Positions 1 to 8,666 of a stretch of 64,000 bases of DNA are shown here, one piece after another (position 1 is the stretch's first letter; the number at the start of each line of letters is the position of its first letter). A program made the translations under genes and the position numbers. Under the pieces are notes generated by a model. It saw nothing but the letters and a program-made list of their open reading frames with translations. It was not told where the DNA came from and searched no databases. The DNA is from Zoogloea sp. (GTDB taxonomy: Bacteria > Pseudomonadota > Gammaproteobacteria > Burkholderiales > Rhodocyclaceae). Location: positions 1-64,000 of the forward strand of contig WBTZ01000006.1 of NCBI GenBank assembly GCA_009026175.1. The letters are read 5' to 3'.

Positions 1-904
1 GCAGGACCCTCCCCTCCCCGTCGATGATCTCCACCACGATGTCTTCGGCCGTGATGTGCATGGACCCGGACGGGCACTGGTGCGCAATGAAGCCCGCGTC
101 GCGCCCCCCGTAGCCGTTGGCCACCGGGCAGGCAAAGAGGCGGCTGATCAACTCGCGCTGGTGGTCGTAGAGACGCTCCGACGTCACGAAGACCACTTTT
201 ACCCCCAGATCGTCCAGGCGGATGCCCTTGCGCTCCGCATGGGCCGCGATGTGGCTGATCGCGGAGGGGTAGCCGAAGAGCATGGCCGGCCGCATCTGGC
301 GGATGGTGGCAATGAAGCCCTCCACCTTGGCGTCGGACATCTCGAAGGCCGGCAACAGGCGTGTGCGCATCAGCGTATCCCGGATCAAGCGGACCCGGTC
401 CTGGGTCCCCAGCTCGATCGGCGACCCCCAGATCACGACTTCGGGGTCACCGATGTCCACATCCCACCAGCGCGTGGCACGCCACTTGGCCGCCACGTCA
501 TGGGTGACACGCTCGGTCCCGATGAAGAAGATCAGCGGCTCGCCGCTTGAGCCCCCGGTATTGAAGCGCGACAGGCCGACGGCCTTGTCGGAGCGCAGGG
601 CATCGCTGTTGTCGCGGATCACCTTCTTGGTCAGGAAGGGCAGCGCCTGGAGATCAGCAATGCTGGCCAGTGCGTCGGGATCGAAGCGATTCTGCGCGAA
701 CAAGTCCCGGTAGTAGGGCACGTGCTGACGCACGTCGCCGAGGAAGGCCTTGAGACGCTTCAGCTGCAAGGCCTCGATGCGCTCCCGCGGCCACCACTGG
801 GAGTCCTCCATGTCGCGCCGGATACGCACCGTATCGTGGTGCTTGAGACGCTCCTGGAGCGGGAAGAGCACATTGGAGACGAAACGGCCATAGAGATCGG
901 ACAT
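1..904 (-). CDS. CapK/PaaK-like adenylate-forming enzyme (partial, 3' end beyond window)
   Basis: The frame is open from an ATG at 904 to the left edge (about 301 residues, starting MSDLYGRFVSN), so the C-terminus is missing. It resembles the phenylacetate-CoA ligase/CapK family found in polysaccharide loci: the early segment with 'HVPYYRDLF', the glycine/serine-rich nucleotide loop 'FNTGGSSGEPL' and the later 'NGYGGRDAGFIA' segment are typical of that family. The gene starts 7 bp after the preceding glycosyltransferase stop, with AGGAA about 10 nt before the ATG, so it is the next gene in the XrtA-type exopolysaccharide operon. Such proteins are thought to activate or transfer an acyl/aryl group onto the polysaccharide or its precursor; the true substrate cannot be read from sequence. 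Family assignment is fairly sure, function is inference. Confidence 0.8.
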   Translation of the reverse strand, partial: MSDLYGRFVSNVLFPLQERLKHHDTVRIRRDMEDSQWWPRERIEALQLKRLKAFLGDVRQHVPYYRDLFAQNRFDPDALASIADLQALPFLTKKVIRDNSDALRSDKAVGLSRFNTGGSSGEPLIFFIGTERVTHDVAAKWRATRWWDVDIGDPEVVIWGSPIELGTQDRVRLIRDTLMRTRLLPAFEMSDAKVEGFIATIRQMRPAMLFGYPSAISHIAAHAERKGIRLDDLGVKVVFVTSERLYDHQRELISRLFACPVANGYGGRDAGFIAHQCPSGSMHITAEDIVVEIIDGEGRVL

Positions 905-911
905 GATGGAC

Positions 912-2024
912 TTATTCCTGCGTCCGGCGCGTTGCCGGTTGATGGGATTGATGCATGGCCTCGCCGTAGACGGCCAGAAGCTCGCCTTTGACGACCTGCC
1001 AGCTGTAGCGGCGGACCTCCTCCAGGCCGGCCTCGCGCAGGCGGGTCACCAGCGCAGTATCACCGAGCACGCGCAGCGCAGCGGCCGCCATGGCCTCCGG
1101 CTCATCCCGCGGCACCAGCATTGCGGTGTGCTCATGGCGGACCAGGTAGGGAATGCCGCCCACGTCGGTGCTGACCACCGGAACCCCGCTCGCCAGTGCC
1201 TCGAGCACCGACACCGGCATGTTATCCACGCGGCTCGGGTTCAGCGACAGGTCGGCATCCTGATACAGGGCCGCCATCTGGTCCCGGTCCAGCCGGCCGG
1301 TGAAGCGGACCTGTGCGGCCACGCCCAGGCGCTCGGCGAGCGCCTTCAAGTCCGCCTCAAGCGGGCCACTGCCTGCGACGGACAGACGTGCCTCGGGGCG
1401 CTGGGCGAGGATCAACGCAAAGGCGCGGAGAGCCGTGTTGATGCCATAGATCTCTTCGAGATTGCGGGCCACGACGATATGGGCCGCCGCGGCACGGACC
1501 GGCCCGACCGGGCGGAAGCGGAGCAGATCCACCACATTGGGCACGATGCGCCCCGGCATGCCGAAGCGGGCAAAGACATCCAGCAGGAAGCCCGAGGGGA
1601 GCACCAGCACGGAGGCTCTCGCCATGCTCGGCCGCACCCAGGCCGCCGCCCGCGCCAGAAAGGCCTCCGCCTCACCGCCGTGATAATTGACCACCACCGG
1701 CTTGCCCCTCAAGGCACCGATCCAGACCGCGGGGGCGGAAAACAGGTGCCAGGACCACCCGGAATTGGCCATCACATGGAGCAGATCAGCCCGTCCGGCG
1801 GCGCGCCACAGGGACCACAGGTAAGGCAGCAGCCGGGCGAACGCACGCAGGCCCTGGATACGCCCCACCCAGGCCGGCCTGTAGGGTGCGTTGACCTGCA
1901 CCAGCTCAACGGCCGCGCCCTCCCCTGCGAGGAGTTCGGCAAGCTGCCGCGTCTGGTTGGCCATGCCGCCGGCCGGAGGCGGCAGCGGGCCGACCAGGGC
2001 GATCCGCAACCCGGCCAGGTTCAT
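912..2024 (-). CDS. GT4-family glycosyltransferase of the exopolysaccharide locus
   Basis: A 370-residue protein with a two-lobed GT-B fold. The N-terminus 'RIALVGPLPPPAGGMANQT' has the glycine-rich loop of GT4 enzymes. The C-terminal half has the nucleotide-sugar signature 'NPSRVDNMPVSVLEALASG' followed by 'PVVSTDVGGIPYLV', the usual E-x7-E region of GT4 retaining transferases. It should add one sugar to the lipid-linked repeat unit on the cytoplasmic face of the inner membrane. Its ATG overlaps the stop of the upstream glycosyltransferase by 4 nt (ATGA), implying translational coupling. Donor and acceptor sugars are unknown. Confidence 0.85.
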   Translation of the reverse strand: MNLAGLRIALVGPLPPPAGGMANQTRQLAELLAGEGAAVELVQVNAPYRPAWVGRIQGLRAFARLLPYLWSLWRAAGRADLLHVMANSGWSWHLFSAPAVWIGALRGKPVVVNYHGGEAEAFLARAAAWVRPSMARASVLVLPSGFLLDVFARFGMPGRIVPNVVDLLRFRPVGPVRAAAAHIVVARNLEEIYGINTALRAFALILAQRPEARLSVAGSGPLEADLKALAERLGVAAQVRFTGRLDRDQMAALYQDADLSLNPSRVDNMPVSVLEALASGVPVVSTDVGGIPYLVRHEHTAMLVPRDEPEAMAAAALRVLGDTALVTRLREAGLEEVRRYSWQVVKGELLAVYGEAMHQSHQPATRRTQE

Positions 2025-3232
2025 GCCACCTTACCAGGTACAAGGCCGGCATAGACTCGCCGGTAATTGGCGACACTGTTTGTCCAGTTGCGTACATCCT
2101 CGACGAAACTGCGACCGGCACGCCGCATGGCCGGCCAGCGCTCCCGGTGGTCGAGCATGTCGGTAAGCGCCGCGGCGAGCGCCTGCGGATTGCCTGCGGC
2201 AAACAGCCGGCCGGTTTCACCGTCACGGATCAGCTCCTTGTGCCCACCCACGTCGGACGCCACAAAGAGGTGCCCCTGGGCCATCGCCTCGAGGGGCTTC
2301 AGGGGGGTCACCAGCTCGGTCAGGCGCATGGAGTGCCGCGGGTAGGCCAGCAGATCGATGAGGTCGTAATAGCGGCTGACCTCGGCATGCGGGACCCGCC
2401 CGGTGAAGATCACCCGGTCAGCCACGCCGAGCCTGGCCGCCTGGGCCTTGAGATTGGCATCCTGAGGCCCACCGCCAACCAGCAGCACGCGCAGGTCCGG
2501 CCTCGCAGCGGCCAGGCCGGCAAAGGCGTCGAGCAGCAGGTCCAGGCCTTCGTAGGCATAGAAGGACCCCACGAAACCCAGCACGGTGCAACCCTCCAGC
2601 CCCACCTTCCGGCGCAGCGCGTCCGTACCGGCGTCCGGCGCCGACATCTGGAAATTCTCGATATCCACCGCGTTCGGAATCACGGTGATCTTCGATTCGG
2701 CAATGCCGCGGCCAACGATGTCCCGCCGCAGCCCTTCGCAGATGGTGAAGACATGATCGACCCGCTTGATGGCCCAGGTTTCGAGGGCCCGGGTTGCCCG
2801 GTAGCGCAGGCTGTCTTCCGAGGTGGTGCCGTGGTCCACCGCGGCGTCTTCCCAGAAGGCCCGGATCTCGTAGACAACCGGAATCCCCAGGCGCCGCCCC
2901 ACCCGGATGGCCGGGATGGCATTGAGCACCGGTGAGTGAGCATGGATGAGATCCGGCTTCAGCTCCCGGGCCAGTTCTTCCAGGCGCCTCTCGGTCGCCC
3001 GGATCAGGCGCCATTCGTTGATGCCCGGGGGGCCGGCCGGAGGAACCTCGCTGCGATGGAAGCGCAAGCCATCCACCTCCTCGACCGGCGCCTGGGTCAC
3101 CCCCTGCTTCGGCGAGGTCAGATGATGGGTTTCCCAGCCGAGGGCGCGCTGGCCCCGCAGGATGGCCGCCGTACGAAAGGTATAGCCGCTGTGGAGCGGG
3201 ATCGAGTGATCGAGTACGTGGAGGATGCGCAT
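2021..3232 (-). CDS. PEP-CTERM/XrtA-system glycosyltransferase (TIGR04063-like)
   Basis: A 403-residue GT4-type transferase. The N-terminus 'MRILHVLDHSIPLHSGYTF' followed by 'LTSPKQG' closely matches what I know of the TIGR04063 family, which occurs only beside the EpsH/XrtA exosortase system. The C-terminal domain shows 'VGFVGSFYAYEGLDLLL' and 'LTPLKPLEAMAQGHLFVAS', the donor-binding region. It should work on the cytoplasmic side of the inner membrane in assembly of the exopolysaccharide repeat. It begins 11 bp after the amidotransferase stop. This family member is one of the clearest markers that the locus is an XrtA-type locus rather than a generic capsule cluster. Confidence 0.9.
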   Translation of the reverse strand: MRILHVLDHSIPLHSGYTFRTAAILRGQRALGWETHHLTSPKQGVTQAPVEEVDGLRFHRSEVPPAGPPGINEWRLIRATERRLEELARELKPDLIHAHSPVLNAIPAIRVGRRLGIPVVYEIRAFWEDAAVDHGTTSEDSLRYRATRALETWAIKRVDHVFTICEGLRRDIVGRGIAESKITVIPNAVDIENFQMSAPDAGTDALRRKVGLEGCTVLGFVGSFYAYEGLDLLLDAFAGLAAARPDLRVLLVGGGPQDANLKAQAARLGVADRVIFTGRVPHAEVSRYYDLIDLLAYPRHSMRLTELVTPLKPLEAMAQGHLFVASDVGGHKELIRDGETGRLFAAGNPQALAAALTDMLDHRERWPAMRRAGRSFVEDVRNWTNSVANYRRVYAGLVPGKVA

Positions 3233-3243
3233 GGCGAAACGGA

Positions 3244-5163
3244 TCAGGCAAACACGGTGGGAGCGGCAGATGCACCGCTGTTGTTGCGCAGGAAGGCTTC
3301 AAACATCAGTACGGTCCACAGGGGCGAACTGTAGTCCCGGGCCCCGGACTGATGGGCTTCCAGCAAATGACGCAGATAGTCCCGGTTGAAAATCCCGGTC
3401 TCGGCCAGGGTACTGCCCAACACGGCATCCTCCAGCCGGGTCTTGAGCGGCCCCCTGAACCAGCGCGCCAGGGGAACGGCAAAGCCCATCTTCGGCCGGT
3501 ACAGGACGTCGTCGGGGAGCATCGGCTCCATGGCCTTCTTGAAGACGAACTTGCCTTCCTGTCCCTTGATCTTCAGCGCCGAAGGCAGGCTCGCCAGCCA
3601 TTCGACCAGCTTGTGATCCATCAGGGGCTCGCGGACCTCCAGGGAGTGGGCCATGCTGGCCCGGTCCACCTTGGTATTGATGTCGCCGACCAGGTAGGTC
3701 TTGAGATCAAGGTACTGGATGAGCGCCAGCGGGTCCTCATCGTTGGCATTGAAGGCATGGCGACGGAACACGTCGATCGCATTGTAGCCGGCGAGCTCCT
3801 TGCGGAAACCGGCCGAGAACAGGCTGCGCCGCATGTCATCCTTGAGGATGGACACGTTGTGGAAGTAGGCCTGCACGGCATCCCGCGCCAGGGCCTGGAA
3901 GGTCGTCTTGGCGCGGAAGACCCTGGGTGCCCAGTCGGCCTTCGGATAGACCCGTCCCAGCAGGCCAAAGACCGGCCGGCGGACGCCGAAGGGCATCGCG
4001 CTGCGCATCCTTTCCTCCATCAGGTGCGTACGGTAGCGCCGGTAACCGCCCAGGCTCTCATCCCCGCCATCGCCGGAAAGTGCCACCGTGACGTGCTTGC
4101 GTGCCAACTGGCAGACCCGGTAGGTGGGAATCGCCGAACTGTCCGCGTAAGGCTCGTCATAGAGGGCGGCCAGGGTATCGATCAGATCGAAATCATCCGA
4201 CTTGACGGTCTCGACGAAGTGCCGGGTCTTGTAGCGGTCGGCCACCATCTGGGCGAAGGCCGATTCATTGAAAGCCGGGTCGTCGAAGGCGATCGAGCAG
4301 GTATTCACGGGCTCGCCGGTCAGGCCGGCCATGCTGGCGACCACGGCACTGGAATCCACCCCACCGGACAGGAAGGCACCCAACGGCACCTCGGCAATCA
4401 TGCGCAGGCGTACGGACTCGCGCAGACGCTCGGTCAGCTCGGCGCTGGCATCGGCCAGGGTCAGGTGGTTGTCCAGCGTGAATTGCACATCCCAGTAGGT
4501 CTTGGGCGCCGGAACCGGAGCCCCGCGGCGGATGCACAGGGTTTCGGCCGGCTGCAGCTTGCGGGCGCCCCTGAAGATGGTGCGCGGCTCGGCCACGTAG
4601 CCGAAGGCGAAGTACTCCTCCACCGCCTGGGGGTCGATGCGGCGATCCAGGCCTGGGTGCTGCATCAGCACCTTGAGTTCGGAGCCGAACACCAGGGTGC
4701 CGTCGTCGAGCAGTGCGTAATAAAGCGGCTTCACACCCAGCCGGTCACGGGCCATGAAGAAGGTCTGCTGGTTGCGATCCCACAGGCCGAAGGCAAACAT
4801 GCCGCGAAAACGCTGGACGCAGTCCTCACCCCAGGCTTCCCAGGCATGCACGATGACCTCGGTGTCGCTGCGCGTATGGAAGACGTGCCCGAGGGCCTCG
4901 AGTTCGGGGACCAGTTCCTGGTAGTTGTAGATCTCGCCGTTGAACACCACGGCCACCGAGCCATCCTCATTGAAGAGGGGCTGCTGCCCGGTGGACAGGT
5001 CGATGATCGACAGGCGCCGGTGCCCGAGCGCCACTCCGGGCTCCTGGAAGATGTCCCCCTCATCCGGCCCCCGGTGGAACTGGATGTCGTTCATCCGCTT
5101 CATCAACCCCGGGTCGAAGTCGCGCTTGCCGCGGATGTCGAACAGACCTGCAATGCCGCACAT
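3244..5163 (-). CDS. XrtA/PEP-CTERM-system amidotransferase (asparagine synthase-like)
   Basis: A 639-residue AsnB-like enzyme. The N-terminal class II glutaminase domain begins MCGIAGLFD, so Cys2 is the nucleophile after Met removal, and has 'RRLSIIDLSTGQQP' and 'NGEIYNY'. The synthetase domain carries the pyrophosphate loop 'LSGGVDSS' near residues 266-273 and 'ALSGDGGDESLGGY'. In EpsH/XrtA loci this family (TIGR03108) is thought to amidate a sugar acid or other carboxylate of the polysaccharide rather than make free asparagine; that is inference from context. Start is fixed by the required Met-Cys. Flanked by glycosyltransferases on both sides with gaps of 9-11 bp, in the same operon. Confidence 0.92.
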   Translation of the reverse strand: MCGIAGLFDIRGKRDFDPGLMKRMNDIQFHRGPDEGDIFQEPGVALGHRRLSIIDLSTGQQPLFNEDGSVAVVFNGEIYNYQELVPELEALGHVFHTRSDTEVIVHAWEAWGEDCVQRFRGMFAFGLWDRNQQTFFMARDRLGVKPLYYALLDDGTLVFGSELKVLMQHPGLDRRIDPQAVEEYFAFGYVAEPRTIFRGARKLQPAETLCIRRGAPVPAPKTYWDVQFTLDNHLTLADASAELTERLRESVRLRMIAEVPLGAFLSGGVDSSAVVASMAGLTGEPVNTCSIAFDDPAFNESAFAQMVADRYKTRHFVETVKSDDFDLIDTLAALYDEPYADSSAIPTYRVCQLARKHVTVALSGDGGDESLGGYRRYRTHLMEERMRSAMPFGVRRPVFGLLGRVYPKADWAPRVFRAKTTFQALARDAVQAYFHNVSILKDDMRRSLFSAGFRKELAGYNAIDVFRRHAFNANDEDPLALIQYLDLKTYLVGDINTKVDRASMAHSLEVREPLMDHKLVEWLASLPSALKIKGQEGKFVFKKAMEPMLPDDVLYRPKMGFAVPLARWFRGPLKTRLEDAVLGSTLAETGIFNRDYLRHLLEAHQSGARDYSSPLWTVLMFEAFLRNNSGASAAPTVFA

Positions 5164-5172
5164 GGATAGCCT

Positions 5173-6363
5173 CTATTTCTGACTGGGGACGTTTGCGGAG
5201 CGCGCACCCTGCTGCCCGGCCACGGCAGCCAGCGTTTCCCCGTAGAAAGACAGGTAGGCACCCACCATGGCATCGAGGCTGAACTGGGCCTGGACACGTG
5301 CCCGCCCCTTGCGCCCCATCTCGAGGACGCGTGCCCTGTCATTGAAAAGGCCGGCCATTGCCGCGCCCATGCGGGGCGGATCGATGGCCGGCACCAGCAG
5401 GCCGGTCTCGCCGTCAACCACCAGCTCGCCGTTACCGCCCACATCGGTGGCGATGATCGGCAGACCGGAGGCCATGGCCTCGAGCAGCGTATTGGAAATC
5501 CCCTCGGCCTGGGACGGCTGCACGAACACATCCAGCCCGGCGTTCACGACGGGGATGTCCGAACGCTCACCTGCCAGCCAGACGCAGTCGCTCAGCCCCA
5601 GCGTGAGGACCAGCGCGTCGAGTTCCGCCCGCAGGGGGCCTCCGCCGACGACGATCAGCCGTGCGCTGGCCCGCGCCGCCGGAGTGAGCTTCAGGAACTC
5701 GCCAAAGGCGCGGATCAGCGTCGCATGATCCTTGACCGCCTGCAGACGCCCCACGGCACCGAAGACAAAGAGCGTGGGGTCATTGAACGGAGAGCCCTCG
5801 ATGGGCTGGCGCCCGGCAGCCGGCGCAAACCGCTCGGCATCCACACCGTTGCAGATGCGACGGACCCGTGCTGCGCGGATACCCACCTTGTCGGTGAGAT
5901 AGTTCTCGATCCGCCTGGACAAGGCGATGTAGGCCGTCACAAAGGGCGAATAGACGCGGCGCAGGAACTGGTACTTGCGGACGCTGCCGTCAGGATCGAA
6001 GCTGTCCCAGCCATGCTCCCCGTGGATGCGCACCGGAACCCCGGCAAACCAGGCCGGCACGACCGCCTCGAGGGCAGCCAGGTTGCGCGTATGGACAATG
6101 GCCGGGCGCAGCTCGCGAAACAGCCGGTAAAGCCGGGGATACAGCTTGATGCCATGTCCCTCGCCCTTGTGCAGGGACAGGAACTCCACGTCCGGCCGCC
6201 GGATGCGGCTGCAGAAGCCAGGAACGCAATCGGTCAGCGCGAGGATGATGTGCCTGTAGCCATCCGCCGGCATGCGGTTGATCAGGTTCACGATTCCGTT
6301 CTCGAGCCCGCCGACGTCAAAGCGAAAAACCACGTGGATGACAAGGGGACGGTGATCGTTCAT
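5173..6363 (-). CDS. PEP-CTERM/XrtA-system glycosyltransferase (TIGR03088-like)
   Basis: A 396-residue GT4-family transferase: 'VVFRFDVGGLENGIVNLINRM' at the N-terminus, with the GG-N motif for acceptor/donor positioning, and 'FVQPSQAEGISNTLLEAMASG' with 'PIIATDVGGNGELV' in the C-terminal lobe. The opening residues fit the TIGR03088 family of EpsH-associated transferases. Its ATG overlaps the stop of the upstream transferase by 4 nt. In many related loci I would expect the exosortase gene xrtA at this junction; here the two transferases are directly coupled. Confidence 0.9.
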   Translation of the reverse strand: MNDHRPLVIHVVFRFDVGGLENGIVNLINRMPADGYRHIILALTDCVPGFCSRIRRPDVEFLSLHKGEGHGIKLYPRLYRLFRELRPAIVHTRNLAALEAVVPAWFAGVPVRIHGEHGWDSFDPDGSVRKYQFLRRVYSPFVTAYIALSRRIENYLTDKVGIRAARVRRICNGVDAERFAPAAGRQPIEGSPFNDPTLFVFGAVGRLQAVKDHATLIRAFGEFLKLTPAARASARLIVVGGGPLRAELDALVLTLGLSDCVWLAGERSDIPVVNAGLDVFVQPSQAEGISNTLLEAMASGLPIIATDVGGNGELVVDGETGLLVPAIDPPRMGAAMAGLFNDRARVLEMGRKGRARVQAQFSLDAMVGAYLSFYGETLAAVAGQQGARSANVPSQK

Positions 6364-7610
6364 GGATGCGCTTGTGTCTGCATTGGCGGCGTGCCGCCAG
6401 GGGTCGGTTCTGCCGCAAGGAGGCGGCCCAGGGCCGACAGGTGAGCCTCCCAGCTGTAGCGTTCGAGCACTCTCTGCCTGGCCGAGCGGCCCATGCTGCG
6501 GCGCAATGCTACATCAGCCAGCAGGACGAAGATACGCGAAACGAATTCCTCGTCGCCATGGGCAATCTCACAGTCCTGCCCTGAGATGGCCTCCAGTCCG
6601 GTGGCCGGTGCGGAAGAAATCACGACCGGGCGCCCCATGGCCATGGCTTCGAGCACCTTGTTCTGGATGCCCCGGGCGATCCGCAGGGGCGCCACCACCA
6701 CATCGGCGTGGGCCAGATAGGGCCGGACGTCGGGCACCGTGCCCGTCACGACCACCCCCTCCCCCGCCAGCGCCTGGACGGCCGGAGCGGGATTCATGCC
6801 GACGATCCAGAAGCGCAGGTCAGGGTGACGTTCCCGCAGGCGGGGCAACAATTCGGCACAGAACCAGACGACGGCATCCACATTGGGCCAGTAGTCCATC
6901 GCCCCGGTGAAGAGCAGGACCGGGCCACCTGCCGGATAAGGGTTGTCGAATGCCTGCTCCGGCGAGAAGAACGCGGCATCCACACCGTTCTGCATCACCG
7001 AAACCCGGCCCGCGACCTCCGGCGCCGCGCGGGTGAACAGCGCGGCCTCGGCCTCGGTGACGAACAGGCTGGCATCGGCGGCGGCAGCGGCCTTGCGCTC
7101 GAAGGCCAGCAGGCGGTCACCCTCACGGCGATAGAGCCAGGACATCGGCCAGCGCCGGTCACCCGCATACTGGGACCACTTGGCAGAATCCACATCGCAG
7201 AAATCGATGATCCGGCGCTGCAGGGCCGGGTGATCCAGGTATTGGGCCATTGGGCCCGAGAAGGCGACAGCCTGCCGGATGCCATGGCGCGACACCACGT
7301 CATCCACCCATTTCTTCAGCCCGGCGTCCCGGTAGTACGGCAGGCTCAGCGCCTCACCGGAGAGCAGCCCCCGCAGGCTCAGGACACGCGCGCGGCCCGG
7401 CGAGAGGCGGACCACCCGCAGCTCCTCGCACCACTCGGACAACTGCGCCACATGACGAAGGTCATCCGGGTGATCGACAAAAGTCCCGAGATAGATCCGG
7501 TGATGGCGTGCCAGCTGCCGCAGGATGTTGAACGAGCGGACCTTGTCGCCTTTGTTGGGCGGAAAGGGAATGCGATGGACGAGGTAGAGCAGCGGGGTGC
7601 GTTCGATCAC
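6360..7610 (-). CDS. PEP-CTERM/XrtA-system glycosyltransferase (TIGR03087-like)
   Basis: A 416-residue glycosyltransferase. The N-terminus 'LYLVHRIPFPPNKGDKVRSF' followed by 'RHHRIYLGTFVDHPDD' is the characteristic opening of the TIGR03087 family. The C-terminal lobe has 'VVVAPLRIARGIQNKVLEAM' and 'PVVISSAPATGLEA', consistent with a GT4-type donor site. It is expected to act at the inner-membrane cytoplasmic face in repeat-unit synthesis. It follows the FemAB-like gene by 6 bp and overlaps the next transferase by 4 nt. Confidence 0.9.
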   Translation of the reverse strand: MIERTPLLYLVHRIPFPPNKGDKVRSFNILRQLARHHRIYLGTFVDHPDDLRHVAQLSEWCEELRVVRLSPGRARVLSLRGLLSGEALSLPYYRDAGLKKWVDDVVSRHGIRQAVAFSGPMAQYLDHPALQRRIIDFCDVDSAKWSQYAGDRRWPMSWLYRREGDRLLAFERKAAAAADASLFVTEAEAALFTRAAPEVAGRVSVMQNGVDAAFFSPEQAFDNPYPAGGPVLLFTGAMDYWPNVDAVVWFCAELLPRLRERHPDLRFWIVGMNPAPAVQALAGEGVVVTGTVPDVRPYLAHADVVVAPLRIARGIQNKVLEAMAMGRPVVISSAPATGLEAISGQDCEIAHGDEEFVSRIFVLLADVALRRSMGRSARQRVLERYSWEAHLSALGRLLAAEPTPGGTPPMQTQAHP

Positions 7611-7616
7611 CTGCCG

Positions 7617-8654
7617 TCATCCCAGGTTGCGGACGATGTGCGGCCCGATCGTGTTGGCCACACCGAGCGGCAGGCGCCGCCAAAGCGCAATGAAGGCACG
7701 ATACTTGGGGTTCATCGGATTGTTCTGGGGAATCTCGTCACGCTTGTAAAGGCGATATTCGTAGGACAGGGGAAGGGGCTCGAAGCCCCAGTTCTTCTTG
7801 AAGTTGTAAGGCCCGGTGCCTACCTTGCTGCGGCCATAGTCGAAGATCCTGCAGCCCCGGGCACAGGCCCGGCGCATCAGCTCCCAATACTTGAAATCAT
7901 TGGCCGCCAGGTCACGTGCGGCCAGATCGTCACCCGCGTAATACGGCAGGATCTCATCACGGAAATAAAAGCTGAGCACCGTGGACAAGGGCTTGCCGTC
8001 CGGGCTCGACACCGTCATGACTTCGCAATCCTGCCCGAAAACGGACAGCAGTGTCTCAAAGAAGTGTTTCGAAAGTGCTGGCGTGCCGTGGCGCAGGACG
8101 TTGTCGGAGTACAGGGCGAAGAAGCGGTCGGCATTGCCGTCGATCGCGCTGACCAGGCCATTCTTGATCCCCTTGCGCACCATGGCGCGCTGCTTGCGGG
8201 GGATCGCCGCCATGTTGGCCTCGTCATCCGCGTGGATCTCCTTGCGGAAGGTGACGTAGAGGTCCTGGCGCGGCCAGTCGGTGTGGCGGGCAACCAGATT
8301 GCGGTACTCCAGATGCTGAACACCCGCCTTGCGGGCAATCTCGTCGGCCGCGGCCTCCAGCGCCTGGCAGGCATCCGCATCATCGCCGGCGATGCCCCCA
8401 TATACGGCGAAAGGCAGCGAGGTGATGGCGTGACCGAACAGGCGGCTCTTCACCTCGGCAAGCGGCAGTACCGCCACGACCTCCCCTGCCCGCTCGGCCA
8501 GCAGGTAATGGGTGCGGTGACGGAAGACTTTATGGATGATCTCCCGCCATTCGATTCTGTGGAAAAAAGTCGCACCGGCACAGGCGTAAACAAACTCGTT
8601 CCAGCGCGCGGAGTCACCCGCAGCAAATGGACGTACGGTAACAGCGGAAGACAT
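7617..8654 (-). CDS. FemAB-family XrtA/PEP-CTERM-associated protein
   Basis: A 345-residue protein of the FemAB/GNAT-like acyltransferase superfamily (TIGR03019 type). Visible features are 'RIEWREIIHKVFRHRTHYL', 'FRDEILPYYAGDDLAARDLA' and the C-terminal 'DYGRSKVGTGPYNFKKNWGF', a stretch I associate with these exosortase-linked FemAB proteins. FemAB enzymes transfer amino acids from aminoacyl-tRNA; in this setting the protein probably modifies the polysaccharide with an aminoacyl or acyl group, but the reaction is not known. Start ATG at 8654 has AAGG upstream. It lies 12 bp after the deacetylase gene. Confidence 0.88.
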   Translation of the reverse strand: MSSAVTVRPFAAGDSARWNEFVYACAGATFFHRIEWREIIHKVFRHRTHYLLAERAGEVVAVLPLAEVKSRLFGHAITSLPFAVYGGIAGDDADACQALEAAADEIARKAGVQHLEYRNLVARHTDWPRQDLYVTFRKEIHADDEANMAAIPRKQRAMVRKGIKNGLVSAIDGNADRFFALYSDNVLRHGTPALSKHFFETLLSVFGQDCEVMTVSSPDGKPLSTVLSFYFRDEILPYYAGDDLAARDLAANDFKYWELMRRACARGCRIFDYGRSKVGTGPYNFKKNWGFEPLPLSYEYRLYKRDEIPQNNPMNPKYRAFIALWRRLPLGVANTIGPHIVRNLG

Positions 8655-8666
8655 GGGGGAAAAACC

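Noticed and set aside
3352..5169. 605-residue open frame on the plus strand
   Set aside because: Antisense to the asparagine-synthase-like gene; no motif, biased composition.
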